Source: an uncultured Hungatella sp. (GTDB lineage Bacteria; Bacillota; Clostridia; Lachnospirales; Lachnospiraceae). Taken from it: a stretch of DNA of 31,088 nucleotides. This document shows, piece by piece, positions 9,297 to 16,880 of the stretch. Both the position numbers and the translations under genes were made by a program. The stretch is from NCBI GenBank assembly GCA_910586845.1, contig CAJUJV010000029.1, positions 1 to 31,088 on the forward strand. Reading direction: 5' to 3'. Each line of letters starts with the position of its first letter. Within the stretch, counting starts at the first letter, position 1. The notes under the pieces were generated by a model. The model had not been told where the DNA came from. It saw only the letters and a program-made list of their open reading frames with translations, and made no database searches.

Positions 9297-10832
9297 ATGA
9301 GAAAATTCGGTTGCGGAGCTTTTCTTGTCTGGCTTCTGGCTTTTGGAATCTGTGCCTGCGGCGGCAGCGCAGAAAGTTCGGATTCGGCGGTATTCTATGA
9401 GGATGTCAGCGACATCAACGAGGCCGCCGGCCGTGCCTGGGACCAGGGACAGTTTAAAGAAAGCTTAAAACAGTATGCGGAGGCTATGAAGGCCAATCCC
9501 GTAGACATGGATTCAAGAATCGGCATGGTCAGATGTCAGATCGCCCTGGAAAATTACGATCTGGCGGGCACCAACCTGGAGGCTGCCCTGAAGGTGGATC
9601 CGAGAAACGAAGAAATCTACGACCTGTATGTGGAGCTCAGTGAAAAAGCGGACCGCCTCTCCTATGCCAGGACGGCGGTGAATCAGGCCAGAATCTACGG
9701 CGTTCAGTCCTTCCTGGACAGAGTGCCGTCTTCCCCGGAGCTGGAGCTTGGGGAAGGGGAATATGATTCCAGGATAGAATTGGGCATCAGCGCTCAGGAG
9801 GGGGCACAGATCTATGTGACTGAGAAAAAGAATCAGGGGCAGAGAACGAATTATCTCTACGCTGCGCCTGTCTCCATAACCAGGGGGACCACGGAGCTGG
9901 AGGTCTACTGTGTAAAAGACGGGATCCCCAGCGAATCGGTCAAGGCCCGGTATATCTGCGAATACGCTCCGGTGGAGGTGGTTTTTGAGGATCCGGTTCT
10001 TGAGAAGATGGTGAGAGCTTCCTTAAACCGTCTGGAGGGACCCGTCACGGATGCGGACTGTGAGGGAGTGACCAGATTGTCTCACTATGACATCAGGGCG
10101 GCTTTCGGGATGGACTATGAGGAATATGAGCAGGCGAAGGTCAGTACCCTCAATGATCTGTACTGGCTGCCCGGCCTGCTGGAACTCTATCTCAACGGCC
10201 AGTCGGTCATAACGGATTTCTCTCCCATGACCCAGTGCAGGAAACTTCGAACCGTGGACGTGGCAGACTGCGGGGTGTCGGACATTTCCTTTGTGGAGAG
10301 CATGGCGAATCTGGATTATTTCAGGGCGGGAGGAAACGAGATTGCCGATGTGACCCCTCTGTCCGGCTGCAAAAGCCTGGACAGTCTTTATATTGATAAC
10401 AACCCTGTAGCCGATCTGTCGCCCCTGTCCGGGATAGATCTGCGGTATCTGTCTGTATCCGCTTCCCAGATAGCGGACAGTTCTGTCCTGAAAAGCCTGC
10501 CAGAGCTCCGGTACCTGTCTTTGTACGGCTGCGGAGGATTTGATTTCAGTGTCCTGGCGGATGTGCCGGAGCTGAAAGAACTGTTTGCGTACGCCGGGGA
10601 CAACAGGAGTGACGGAGAGACACCCATAGGGGATCTGAGCTTTGTGGAACATCTGACGGGACTGGAGCGTCTGTCTCTGAGCGGAATCACAGATTATTCC
10701 CAGATTGGTCTTGCCGGCAATCTGCCTAACCTGAATTATCTCTACTTCAGCACTCTGAAATACTCCGAGCCGCCGCAGGAACTGGTAGACGAGCTGAGGC
10801 AGAAGCTGCCCGGCTGTGAGATCCGATATTAA
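9297..10832 (+). CDS. TPR / chitobiase-like / leucine-rich-repeat lipoprotein
   Basis: About 511 residues. A signal peptide ends in the lipobox-like ICAC followed by Gly-Gly-Ser, so the mature protein is probably lipid-anchored on the outer face of the membrane. Then come TPR-like repeats (about 40-135), a beta-rich chitobiase-like segment (about 145-230), and irregular leucine-rich repeats from about 290 to the end (LPGLLELYLNGQSVITDFS and similar). The domain order matches the protein at 5106. The ATG at 9297 has GGGGGG seven bases upstream; an in-frame ATG at 9291 overlaps the preceding TGA and is the alternative. It closes the kinase operon and is convergent with the HAD gene only 14 bases away, so there is no room for a terminator between them. 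Confidence 0.8.
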   Translation: MRKFGCGAFLVWLLAFGICACGGSAESSDSAVFYEDVSDINEAAGRAWDQGQFKESLKQYAEAMKANPVDMDSRIGMVRCQIALENYDLAGTNLEAALKVDPRNEEIYDLYVELSEKADRLSYARTAVNQARIYGVQSFLDRVPSSPELELGEGEYDSRIELGISAQEGAQIYVTEKKNQGQRTNYLYAAPVSITRGTTELEVYCVKDGIPSESVKARYICEYAPVEVVFEDPVLEKMVRASLNRLEGPVTDADCEGVTRLSHYDIRAAFGMDYEEYEQAKVSTLNDLYWLPGLLELYLNGQSVITDFSPMTQCRKLRTVDVADCGVSDISFVESMANLDYFRAGGNEIADVTPLSGCKSLDSLYIDNNPVADLSPLSGIDLRYLSVSASQIADSSVLKSLPELRYLSLYGCGGFDFSVLADVPELKELFAYAGDNRSDGETPIGDLSFVEHLTGLERLSLSGITDYSQIGLAGNLPNLNYLYFSTLKYSEPPQELVDELRQKLPGCEIRY

Positions 10833-10846
10833 GATGCAGATCCGGC

Positions 10847-11638
10847 TCATATAAGCCCTGTGAGATACTGTACTCCGTGAAGAAGGCCGTCCCGGTCAAT
10901 GGGATCCGTGATAAAGTCGGCTGCGGCTTTCACCTGGTCGTTGCCGTTGCCCATGGCGATGCCCACGCCGGCATAGCGGATCATGGGGATGTCGTTATAT
11001 CCGTCTCCTATGGCGGCGGTCTGTTCCCGGGTAAGTCCGTAGTGTTCCATGACCTTTTCGATGCCCAGCTGTTTGCTGCCGCCTTTGGGAGTCACGTCAT
11101 AAGCGCCGCCGTCATGCCACCGGGTGATGTCGCAGAGGGGAAGACAGGCGGAGAGGGCCGGCAGATGTTCGTCGCCGGTGTAGGGGATCATCTGGTACAC
11201 CGGCTGTTCCAGACCTCTCTCCATGAAAGGTTCCACAGGGGGAATGGCCGTTCCGATCTGTGCCTGGAGCCGTTCCAGCTGCGGAGTGATATGGCTCACA
11301 TACATGGCGGCTTCTTCCATAAAGATAAGTGAGAATCCCAGATCCTGTCTCAGTTTCAGCATAGCCTGAACCTGGGATGGGGGAATGGGATTTTTGTATA
11401 TGGGGGAAAAACTGCCGTCCAGGCACAGGCTTCCGTTCAGAAGCACATAGCCGTCAAACCGGAGATCTCCCAGAAGTCCCTCTTCCCGGATCTCCAGAAG
11501 ATGCCTTCCTGTGGCCACAAAGCAGAGGATCCCCGCCTTTCGGGCCAGGTCCAGAGCTTCATATGTGGAGGGGCGGATGCCCTGTTCCGTAAAATCTCTC
11601 AGTGTTCCGTCAATATCAAAAAATATGGCTTTGATCAT
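10847..11638 (-). CDS. Cof-type HAD phosphatase
   Basis: A 263-residue haloacid dehalogenase hydrolase of the Cof (IIB) type, which removes phosphate from sugar phosphates, nucleotides or cofactors in the cytoplasm. Motif I is FFDIDGTLRD with the nucleophile Asp at about 8; motif II is ATGR; the lysine of motif III lies in TPKGGSK; motif IV is IGDGYNDIPMI. The start codon overlaps the stop of the WYL gene upstream by four bases (ATGA), so the two are translationally coupled. The substrate cannot be told from sequence. It is one of four Cof-type paralogues in the window. Confidence 0.88.
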   Translation of the reverse strand: MIKAIFFDIDGTLRDFTEQGIRPSTYEALDLARKAGILCFVATGRHLLEIREEGLLGDLRFDGYVLLNGSLCLDGSFSPIYKNPIPPSQVQAMLKLRQDLGFSLIFMEEAAMYVSHITPQLERLQAQIGTAIPPVEPFMERGLEQPVYQMIPYTGDEHLPALSACLPLCDITRWHDGGAYDVTPKGGSKQLGIEKVMEHYGLTREQTAAIGDGYNDIPMIRYAGVGIAMGNGNDQVKAAADFITDPIDRDGLLHGVQYLTGLI

Positions 11639-12663
11639 GATCGTTTCTCCCTGTTTTTATAGTCATATGTAAGGATCTGCTGTTTTTCCACCCGTTCCCG
11701 GATCTGCCGGACAAAAGACTCGGGTCCGAGGACCTTAACCACAGGCCCGAAGGAAAGCACCTGGATCAGCAGCTCTGTCTCCCATCTCGTGTCATAGTAG
11801 ATGGTGCAGCGGTAGGTCCCCCTGTCCTCCAGACGTTCTACTTTTTTCTGATAGCAGGAAAAATGGAGCATGGTCCGTTCCAGGCCATTGCGTTCCGTGG
11901 TGATCTCCAGGACCAGAGGTTCCCGGCACAGACAGCGGTCCAGATACCGGTCCACATCCACGGGCCGGGGACAGAAGTCGCCGGTCTCTTTCAGAGAAAG
12001 GATCCTGGCTACATTGAGAAGATCCAGGCGGGGCCTGCCGTTTTTCCTCACAGCCAGGGCACAGAGGCGGAATTTGCCGTCCCGCTGGCCATATTCCAGG
12101 CGGCAGGGAAGCCACCTGTGGGAAATGATATTGCCTTTTCCGGACAGATAGGACACGGATAGAAACTGCCGGCTGGAGACCGCGGCCAGGATCGTCTGCA
12201 TGTGTTTCCGGTACATGGCCGAAGAGAAGGGGTCGTGGTCTTCATACTGATCGAAGAGACAGAAATCCGAGGTCCGGTAAAGGGGCTTCACATCTGCCAG
12301 AAGCTTTTTCAGCCCGGCAAGCTGAGAGTCGGTGAAGAACAGACAGAACCGGGGATCCTCCGTGAGAGACCTCAGCCACGACTTCTGAAGCCGGGTAAGG
12401 GGCTGGGGGAACAGGGGCCGGTTCAGGACAGATCGGAAACGGCCGTCCCCCGACGGATCCGGCTCCAGAAAGGGCCAGTCTCCCCGGATCAGCTTGGGCA
12501 CGATGTACAGGGCGCTTTCGTCATGGCCATGTATCCTGGCCATGTGTTCGATCTGGCGGCGGGTAAGGGGACACTGCCGTGCTTCCTCCAGAATCCTGGC
12601 CACCGTATGATAATAGCAGTTATAAAATTCTGAAAACAAAAGTGCATCATCCGTTTTTTTCAT
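11635..12663 (-). CDS. WYL-domain protein, second of a tandem pair
   Basis: A 342-residue protein whose central to C-terminal part (about 160-335) fits a WYL domain followed by the WCX extension: RWLPCRLEYGQRDGKFRLCA, then the conserved RLDLLNVARI segment. The WYL triad itself is replaced by Phe-Arg-Leu. The N-terminal ~150 residues are helical and lack an obvious complete winged helix, unlike its upstream neighbour. WYL domains bind nucleic acid or nucleotide ligands and often control stress or defence genes. The start overlaps the end of the upstream WYL gene by 17 bases. The two may form a heteromeric regulator of the slipin locus; that is inference. Confidence 0.82.
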   Translation of the reverse strand: MKKTDDALLFSEFYNCYYHTVARILEEARQCPLTRRQIEHMARIHGHDESALYIVPKLIRGDWPFLEPDPSGDGRFRSVLNRPLFPQPLTRLQKSWLRSLTEDPRFCLFFTDSQLAGLKKLLADVKPLYRTSDFCLFDQYEDHDPFSSAMYRKHMQTILAAVSSRQFLSVSYLSGKGNIISHRWLPCRLEYGQRDGKFRLCALAVRKNGRPRLDLLNVARILSLKETGDFCPRPVDVDRYLDRCLCREPLVLEITTERNGLERTMLHFSCYQKKVERLEDRGTYRCTIYYDTRWETELLIQVLSFGPVVKVLGPESFVRQIRERVEKQQILTYDYKNREKRS

Positions 12664-13921
12664 CTGTATCTTCTCCTGACGGTCTGTCTTCTGCAGACAG
12701 ATAACAGGCCTCCATCTTTTCCATATCGGTCCGGAAACGCTGTTCCACGAAAGGGTTGGAACAATGGAAGGAAGCGATCCGTCCGGTAAAAGTCTTTACC
12801 CAGGGAAGAAGCTCTGCAGCATCCAGACACTGGCGGGTGTATCCGTACAGTCCCGGTCCCAGGCGTTTTAGGACGCCGCCCCGGCCCTCCCGCTCCAGCC
12901 TGTCAAGGATATACCCCTCGGTCTTTTCGTCAAAAACGATCTCCATGGACACGGTCTCCGGCTTTCGGGAATCTCCGAAGGACACCCCCCATACCAGAGG
13001 AAAGACACGGGCAAAGTCTTCCACGACAGCGTCCCGGTCCGGATCCGGCTCCAGCAGTTCCACATTCTGGATCGTGTCCAGGCGGAAGGAGGACAGGCGG
13101 CGGGAATCGTCCCGTCTGGCACAGACATATCTGCGCCCTGTCTGAGTGCCGGTGAGGATCTTAAGAGGAGTGACGATAATTTTTCCGACATGTCTGCTCC
13201 TGGTACTCTTAATGGTTATGAGGACCCTGGATCCCTGTTCCATGGCCGTGAGCAGAGGAAGAAGGACTTCATCCTCCAGAGTATGGACCAGATAGTCGCT
13301 GCGGAAGCGGAAACAGTCATTAGCTTTGTTCCAGAAATCCAGGATGGTGCTGCCGATAAAGCCAAAGGGTGCGGCGCCCTGGAAAAAGCTTACGGCCAGA
13401 GTCAGGGAGGAAAAAAGCCCGGGACCGGTCAGGGCCCCGTTCTCTGTATACCCGTAGAGGTACTGCTTTCCTTCCTTTCTGCGGATAATGAGTCCTTCTT
13501 TCTCATAAGCCGCCAGCTTCCGGCGGATAGTCTGAGTGTCAAAAAGACGGTGGTAATGTTCCTGGAGCTGGTCGGCGATGGTCTCCAGGCTGCGGAAGCA
13601 GCCGTCGCCGAGGAGATCCGGCAGAAAGAACCGCAGAGCGATGTCGTTATCCGTAAATGTTTTGGACTTCCAGGCCTGATATAGGGGATTGACAGCCATC
13701 CGGCCGGAATCCAGCGTGAGGAAAACCTGTTTTTTGTGGCCGCTCCGGTCCTGGCGTATGTAATCGGAAAACCAGCTTTCCATGCGGCGGCGCTGGTTAT
13801 CATAAGTTCTGCCGCTCTTCTCGCGAAAGTCTTCCCGGGTCTTGAAGCCGTAGATATAAAAGTCGCGGACATAAGAGCGGATCCGGTCAAAATGCTTGAT
13901 CAATTCGTTGTATTCGGACAT
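12647..13921 (-). CDS. WYL-domain transcriptional regulator, first of a tandem pair
   Basis: A 424-residue protein. A helical N-terminus is followed by a winged helix-turn-helix region around SLETIADQLQEHYHRLF and KLAAYEKEGLIIRRKEG, then a WYL domain (GRRYVCARRDDSRRL, SSFRLDTIQNVELLE) with Arg-Tyr-Val in place of WYL, and a C-terminal WCX-like region. I start at 13921 (MSEYNELIKHF), where GGAG lies six bases upstream; the frame is open to 14233 but that stretch is not protein-like and contains the promoter. It heads the minus-strand operon WYL-WYL-HAD and is divergent from the tRNA-like RNA and slipin gene. WYL proteins are known regulators of RNA-repair and phage-defence loci, making that divergent unit the natural target. 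Confidence 0.88.
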   Translation of the reverse strand: MSEYNELIKHFDRIRSYVRDFYIYGFKTREDFREKSGRTYDNQRRRMESWFSDYIRQDRSGHKKQVFLTLDSGRMAVNPLYQAWKSKTFTDNDIALRFFLPDLLGDGCFRSLETIADQLQEHYHRLFDTQTIRRKLAAYEKEGLIIRRKEGKQYLYGYTENGALTGPGLFSSLTLAVSFFQGAAPFGFIGSTILDFWNKANDCFRFRSDYLVHTLEDEVLLPLLTAMEQGSRVLITIKSTRSRHVGKIIVTPLKILTGTQTGRRYVCARRDDSRRLSSFRLDTIQNVELLEPDPDRDAVVEDFARVFPLVWGVSFGDSRKPETVSMEIVFDEKTEGYILDRLEREGRGGVLKRLGPGLYGYTRQCLDAAELLPWVKTFTGRIASFHCSNPFVEQRFRTDMEKMEACYLSAEDRPSGEDTDEKNG

Positions 13922-13972
13922 GGTGTTCTCCGGGGGGCAGGATGTAATAAAATGTATAGGGCAGAGACTGTG

Positions 13973-13982
13973 AGAATATTCT
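13973..13982. promoter_or_regulatory. Palindrome AGAATATTCT in the WYL operon leader
   Basis: A perfect 10-base palindrome about 50 bases upstream of the first WYL start and downstream of its predicted promoter. It could be an operator for autoregulation. AT-rich palindromes of this length also occur by chance, so support is weak. Confidence 0.3.
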
Positions 13983-14042
13983 GACAATATATTCCGTCCA
14001 AAGCCTCCATATGCCGGACATTCTCGCGCCTGTCTGATACAG

Positions 14043-14071
14043 AGTATATCATTATTTGCATGTGCCTGCAA
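14043..14071 (-). promoter_or_regulatory. Sigma-A-type promoter of the WYL operon
   Basis: Read on the minus strand: TTGCAG (14071-14066), a 17-base spacer and TATACT (14048-14043). It predicts a leader of about 115 bases before the first WYL gene. This lies in a roughly 300-base gene-free stretch (13922-14220). Confidence 0.55.
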
Positions 14072-14204
14072 GGTATGGGAGACGGAGAACATAGAATGGG
14101 GGTCCTTTCTGAGTTGTCTATGGCTTTGGTGGAATATTTCTGCAGCCAGCTCTGAAAAGACACGAACCTCGCAGCTTTTTTGAAATGATGTTTTGGACTT
14201 GTGG

Positions 14205-14213
14205 TGATATGAT
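14205..14213 (+). promoter_or_regulatory. Extended -10 promoter for the tRNA-like RNA and slipin
   Basis: TGATATGAT fits an extended -10 (TG-n-TATGAT). No -35 is at the right distance: TTGAAA at 14180 is 22 bases away and TTGGAC at 14194 is too close. Transcription would begin near 14220, just ahead of the first hairpin of the structured leader. Confidence 0.4.
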
Positions 14214-14219
14214 AGGGTC

Positions 14220-14752
14220 ACCGAAAGGGTCATGGTTCTGGCTTACAGTCCTGGCGTATGGGCCAGACGGTGCCGCTGCTGTGCAGTACGGTATGCCGCC
14301 GGAGACATGGAGACTCTCAGCACCCGGCAGGGACTGGGAACAATGGATGTAATATTGATTACGCGGGTTCGACTCCCGCCGGTGAAAACCGTTGCTTAGT
14401 GGTTAAAGCGATCAAAGGATGCCCGTCACGCATCTCTTACAAGGAGGAAGACATGAGATCTGCCAGCACTTCTCTCTTTCCGGAGGAAGGAGGGAGGCGC
14501 AGCGGGAAGCCCGCCAGCACCGCCTCGTGGGAGACGGCCGGAGGGTATCCCGGAGCCCGGCAGCTGTATCAGACCGGGACAGGGATACAGGATGAGCCGT
14601 TTTCAGGGGAAACGTCCGGGAGGCTGCACAGGATGCAGCCGGCCGGGACAGGTCCGCAGAGTTTCCTGCGGCAGATTTCAGGTCGGAATCGCCGAGGAAG
14701 AGCCGGAAGCAGGGATGGGAGGAATCGGAACGGAAGGAAAGACTGGAGGGAA
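14220..14752 (+). ncRNA. Long structured RNA / leader of the slipin gene
   Basis: About 530 bases between the promoter and the slipin start fold locally at many points. Before the tRNA-like core: CTGGC 14251-14255 with GCCAG 14262-14266; CTGC 14276-14279 with GCAG 14283-14286 inside an imperfect longer stem; GCCGG 14298-14302 with CCGGC 14324-14328. After it: GATGC 14418-14422 with GCATC 14430-14434 (seven-base loop); GCGGG 14502-14506 with CCCGC 14510-14514; CTGTATC 14564-14570 with GATACAG 14584-14590; CGTTTTC 14598-14604 with GGAAACG 14608-14614; GGCTGCA 14622-14628 with TGCAGCC 14634-14640; CCGCAG 14654-14659 with CTGCGG 14666-14671. The 3' boundary is unknown. The part after 14453 is also open in the slipin frame and could instead be coding. 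Confidence 0.5.
14355..14415 (+). ncRNA. Circularly permuted tRNA-like module
   Basis: In 5' to 3' order: TTGAT (14355-14359), a three-base linker TAC, a canonical T arm GCGGG-TTCGACT-CCCGC (14363-14379), CGGT (14380-14383), a GAAA tetraloop, ACCG (14388-14391), TT at positions 8 and 9, a canonical D arm GCTT-AGTGGTTA-AAGC (14394-14409), G26, and ATCAA (14411-14415), which pairs with the opening TTGAT as an anticodon-like stem. All five stems are perfect. Tertiary-contact bases of tRNA are present: U8, A14, G15 with C48 (14362), G18, G19, A21, T54, T55, C56, A58. The acceptor stem is only four pairs and is closed by the loop, so it cannot be aminoacylated; the RNA chain enters and leaves through the anticodon stem. 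This resembles tRNA-mimicking Y-RNA-like and Band-7-associated RNAs. I have not folded it by computer. Confidence 0.75.
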
Positions 14753-14755
14753 ATT

Positions 14756-15850
14756 ATGAAATATCAGATCAATCAGAATCAGTGCGGTTTTTTGATGAAG
14801 AACGGCTGTTTTGTCAGGACTGTTTACAGCGGAACGTACCATTTTCTGAGAGCCATGGGCTATGAGATGGTGGTGGAGGATATGGAAGGTCTGGTAGGGT
14901 TTAACAGGGTTCCACGGGAGATCCTTCTGAAGGAGGATGAAGTATTTGCGGGGAAGGTGCTGTCTGTGCTGATCCCGGAGGGACATATCGGAGTTCTGAA
15001 AAAGGACGGGGTCGTGCAGAAGATCCTCACGGAGACGGAGTATCTGTTCTGGAATGTGTGGAACCGGTATGAGGTGGAGCTTCTGGACATGAGAGAGCCG
15101 GAGGCGGCAGGAAAGGTGCCCAAGGCCTGTATGGCCCAGATCCCCATAAAATATTATAAAAAGGTGGAGATCCAGCCGGGAGAGGTGGGAATCCTGTACT
15201 ATGACAACCAGGTGGTGAAGGAGCTGGAGACCGGGACTTACTACTACTGGGTCTATTCCAGAGATGTGCTGTGCCGGGTCGTGGATCTGAAGATCCGTCC
15301 CCTGGAGATCTCGGGACAGGAGATCCTGACGGCGGACCGCATCGGCGTGCGGATCAATCTGATGTGTACATACCAGGTGGTGGAGCCCCGGACCATGATC
15401 GAGACCATCAGGAATCTGGAGAATCAGGTCTACGCCTGCGTCCAGCTGGTGATCCGGGAATATATCGGGAGATACAGGCTGGATGAGCTGCTGGAGCAGA
15501 AGGAGGAGATCTCTCAGTTCATTTTCCAGAGACTTAAGGAGGCAGAGGGAGATTACTGTATCCGGTTTAAGAGTGCAGGCATCAAGGATATCATTCTGCC
15601 GGGGGAGATCAGAGACATCATGAACACGGTCCTGGTGGCGGAGAGAAAGGCCCAGGCCAACGTGATCACCAGAAGAGAGGAGGTGGCTTCCACCCGGTCT
15701 CTGCTGAACACTGCCAGGCTGATGGACGAGAATAAGACGCTGTATAAGCTGAAGGAGATGGAATGCCTGGAGAGGATCTGTGCCCAGGTGGGCAATATCC
15801 AGGTGGGAGGCGGAGCTCTGCTGGAGCAGCTGAAGGCTCTGGTAGGTTAA
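14756..15850 (+). CDS. Slipin (SPFH/Band-7 domain protein)
   Basis: A 364-residue SPFH-domain protein of the slipin type. It has two successive beta-rich N-terminal modules (QCGFLMKNGCFVRTVYSGTY, then HIGVLKKDGVV), the SPFH core (VEIQPGEVGILYYDNQV, then VVDLKIRPLEISGQEILTAD) and a long C-terminal helix (LVAERKAQANVITRREEVAS) that drives oligomerisation. No clear transmembrane helix is seen. Slipins of this form occur in RNA-repair neighbourhoods with RtcB ligase or with cognate tRNA-like or Y RNAs, where a scaffold role is proposed. GGAGGG lies five bases before this ATG. An in-frame ATG at 14453 with AAGGAGG at 14441-14447 would add 101 low-complexity Arg/Gly/Ser-rich residues; I prefer 14756 because family homology begins there. 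Confidence 0.88.
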   Translation: MKYQINQNQCGFLMKNGCFVRTVYSGTYHFLRAMGYEMVVEDMEGLVGFNRVPREILLKEDEVFAGKVLSVLIPEGHIGVLKKDGVVQKILTETEYLFWNVWNRYEVELLDMREPEAAGKVPKACMAQIPIKYYKKVEIQPGEVGILYYDNQVVKELETGTYYYWVYSRDVLCRVVDLKIRPLEISGQEILTADRIGVRINLMCTYQVVEPRTMIETIRNLENQVYACVQLVIREYIGRYRLDELLEQKEEISQFIFQRLKEAEGDYCIRFKSAGIKDIILPGEIRDIMNTVLVAERKAQANVITRREEVASTRSLLNTARLMDENKTLYKLKEMECLERICAQVGNIQVGGGALLEQLKALVG

Positions 15851-15905
15851 GGTAGCCAAAAGTAAGGGTTTGTGTTATACTTATGGCATGGGAACATGGA
15901 AAGTG

Positions 15906-15935
15906 AGCCAGGAATCTAAAAACAGATTCTTGGCT
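15906..15935 (+). terminator. Hairpin after slipin gene
   Basis: AGCCAGGAATCT (15906-15917) pairs with AGATTCTTGGCT (15924-15935), twelve pairs with one G-T, around a six-base loop. The tail TATTCCTGTT is poor in T, so it is a weak terminator or a processing signal. Confidence 0.5.
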
Positions 15936-15977
15936 TATTCCTGTTAAACAGACTATAAAGGAAAAGGATGCAGGAGC

Positions 15978-16859
15978 ATGGATAAAAAAGAAACATTTCA
16001 GAGACCAGGCAGTTCCCGGCAGAAGAAGGCTGCCGTCATCAACGATATGGCCGGTTTCGGCCGATGCGCCCTGACAGTGGCTCTTCCTGTTGTCTCCAGA
16101 TTAAAAGTTCAGTGCTGTCCGGTCCCCACAGCCATTTTGTCCAACCACACGGCTTATCCCGACTTCTTTCTGGACGATTATACGGACCGTATGGAGGATT
16201 ATCTTGACCGGTGGAGGAAGCTGGGCCTGACATTTGACGGCATAGGGACAGGATTTTTAAGTTCCGAAAAGCAGATCGGCATCGCCGGAAGGGTTATCCG
16301 GGATTTTCGGAAAGAGGATACGATCGTGGTGGTTGACCCGGTCATGGGGGATAACGGGAAACTGTATGCCGCCTGTACCCGGCAGGTGTGCAGGGAGATG
16401 ATAAAACTGGCAGAGAGCGGGGATATTGTGACTCCCAATGTGACGGAATGCTGTATCCTGACAGGCAGGGATTTCCACGAAGGCCGGTGGAAAGATGGAG
16501 AACTTCTGGCTATGGCCAGGGATCTGGCGGAGAGAGGGCCGGGGAAGGTGGTGATCACCGGCGTACCTGCAGGCAGCTATATCGGTAATTTCTGCTATGA
16601 GAGAAAGAGGGAAGCGGAAGGGTGCAGCGAGACATGGGCTCTGAGACGGGTAAAAAAAGCGGGAGAATCACGGTGCGGCACCGGCGACATTTTTTCCGCC
16701 GTGATCCTGGCGGATGCAGTCAACAAGGTGCCGCTGGAGAAGTCTGTGAAGAAGGCTGCGGACTTTATCAGCCTCTGTATCAGAAAATCCGAAGAGCTGG
16801 AGGTTCCCCTTACGGACGGAGTCTGTTTTGAAGAAGTGCTGGACCGGCTGAAGCCGTGA
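15978..16859 (+). CDS. Pyridoxamine/pyridoxal kinase (PfkB-like fold)
   Basis: A 293-residue kinase that phosphorylates vitamin B6 vamers, chiefly pyridoxamine or pyridoxal, in PLP salvage. The N-terminal segment VINDMAGFGRCALTVALPV is the family signature; SNHTAYPDFF follows; VVVDPVMGDNGKLY is the ATP-side motif; SRCGTGDIFSAVI carries the GTGD anion hole and catalytic Asp. The hydroxymethylpyrimidine kinase ThiD is related, but the NDMAGFGR start and the TAYPDFF segment favour the B6 enzyme. GGAG lies four bases before the start. It stands alone: a hairpin separates it from slipin, a possible promoter TTGGCT / 18 / TATAAA ends at 15958, and the next gene is convergent. PLP is the cofactor of the phosphorylase at 1491, though the genes are not linked. 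Confidence 0.88.
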   Translation: MDKKETFQRPGSSRQKKAAVINDMAGFGRCALTVALPVVSRLKVQCCPVPTAILSNHTAYPDFFLDDYTDRMEDYLDRWRKLGLTFDGIGTGFLSSEKQIGIAGRVIRDFRKEDTIVVVDPVMGDNGKLYAACTRQVCREMIKLAESGDIVTPNVTECCILTGRDFHEGRWKDGELLAMARDLAERGPGKVVITGVPAGSYIGNFCYERKREAEGCSETWALRRVKKAGESRCGTGDIFSAVILADAVNKVPLEKSVKKAADFISLCIRKSEELEVPLTDGVCFEEVLDRLKP

Positions 16860-16880
16860 CGGCCGGCAGATCCCGGAGAA

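Noticed and set aside
14194..14213. TTGGAC as -35 for the TATGAT at 14208
   Set aside because: Spacer is only about nine bases; the extended -10 reading is kept without a -35.
14363..14409. Ordinary tRNA gene
   Set aside because: T arm precedes D arm, the acceptor strands are joined by a tetraloop and there is no anticodon loop or CCA end, so it is a mimic and not a functional tRNA.
14678..15859. Minus-strand open frame (393 codons) opposite slipin
   Set aside because: Antisense to a convincing SPFH gene; composition rich in His/Leu/Gln as expected for a shadow frame.
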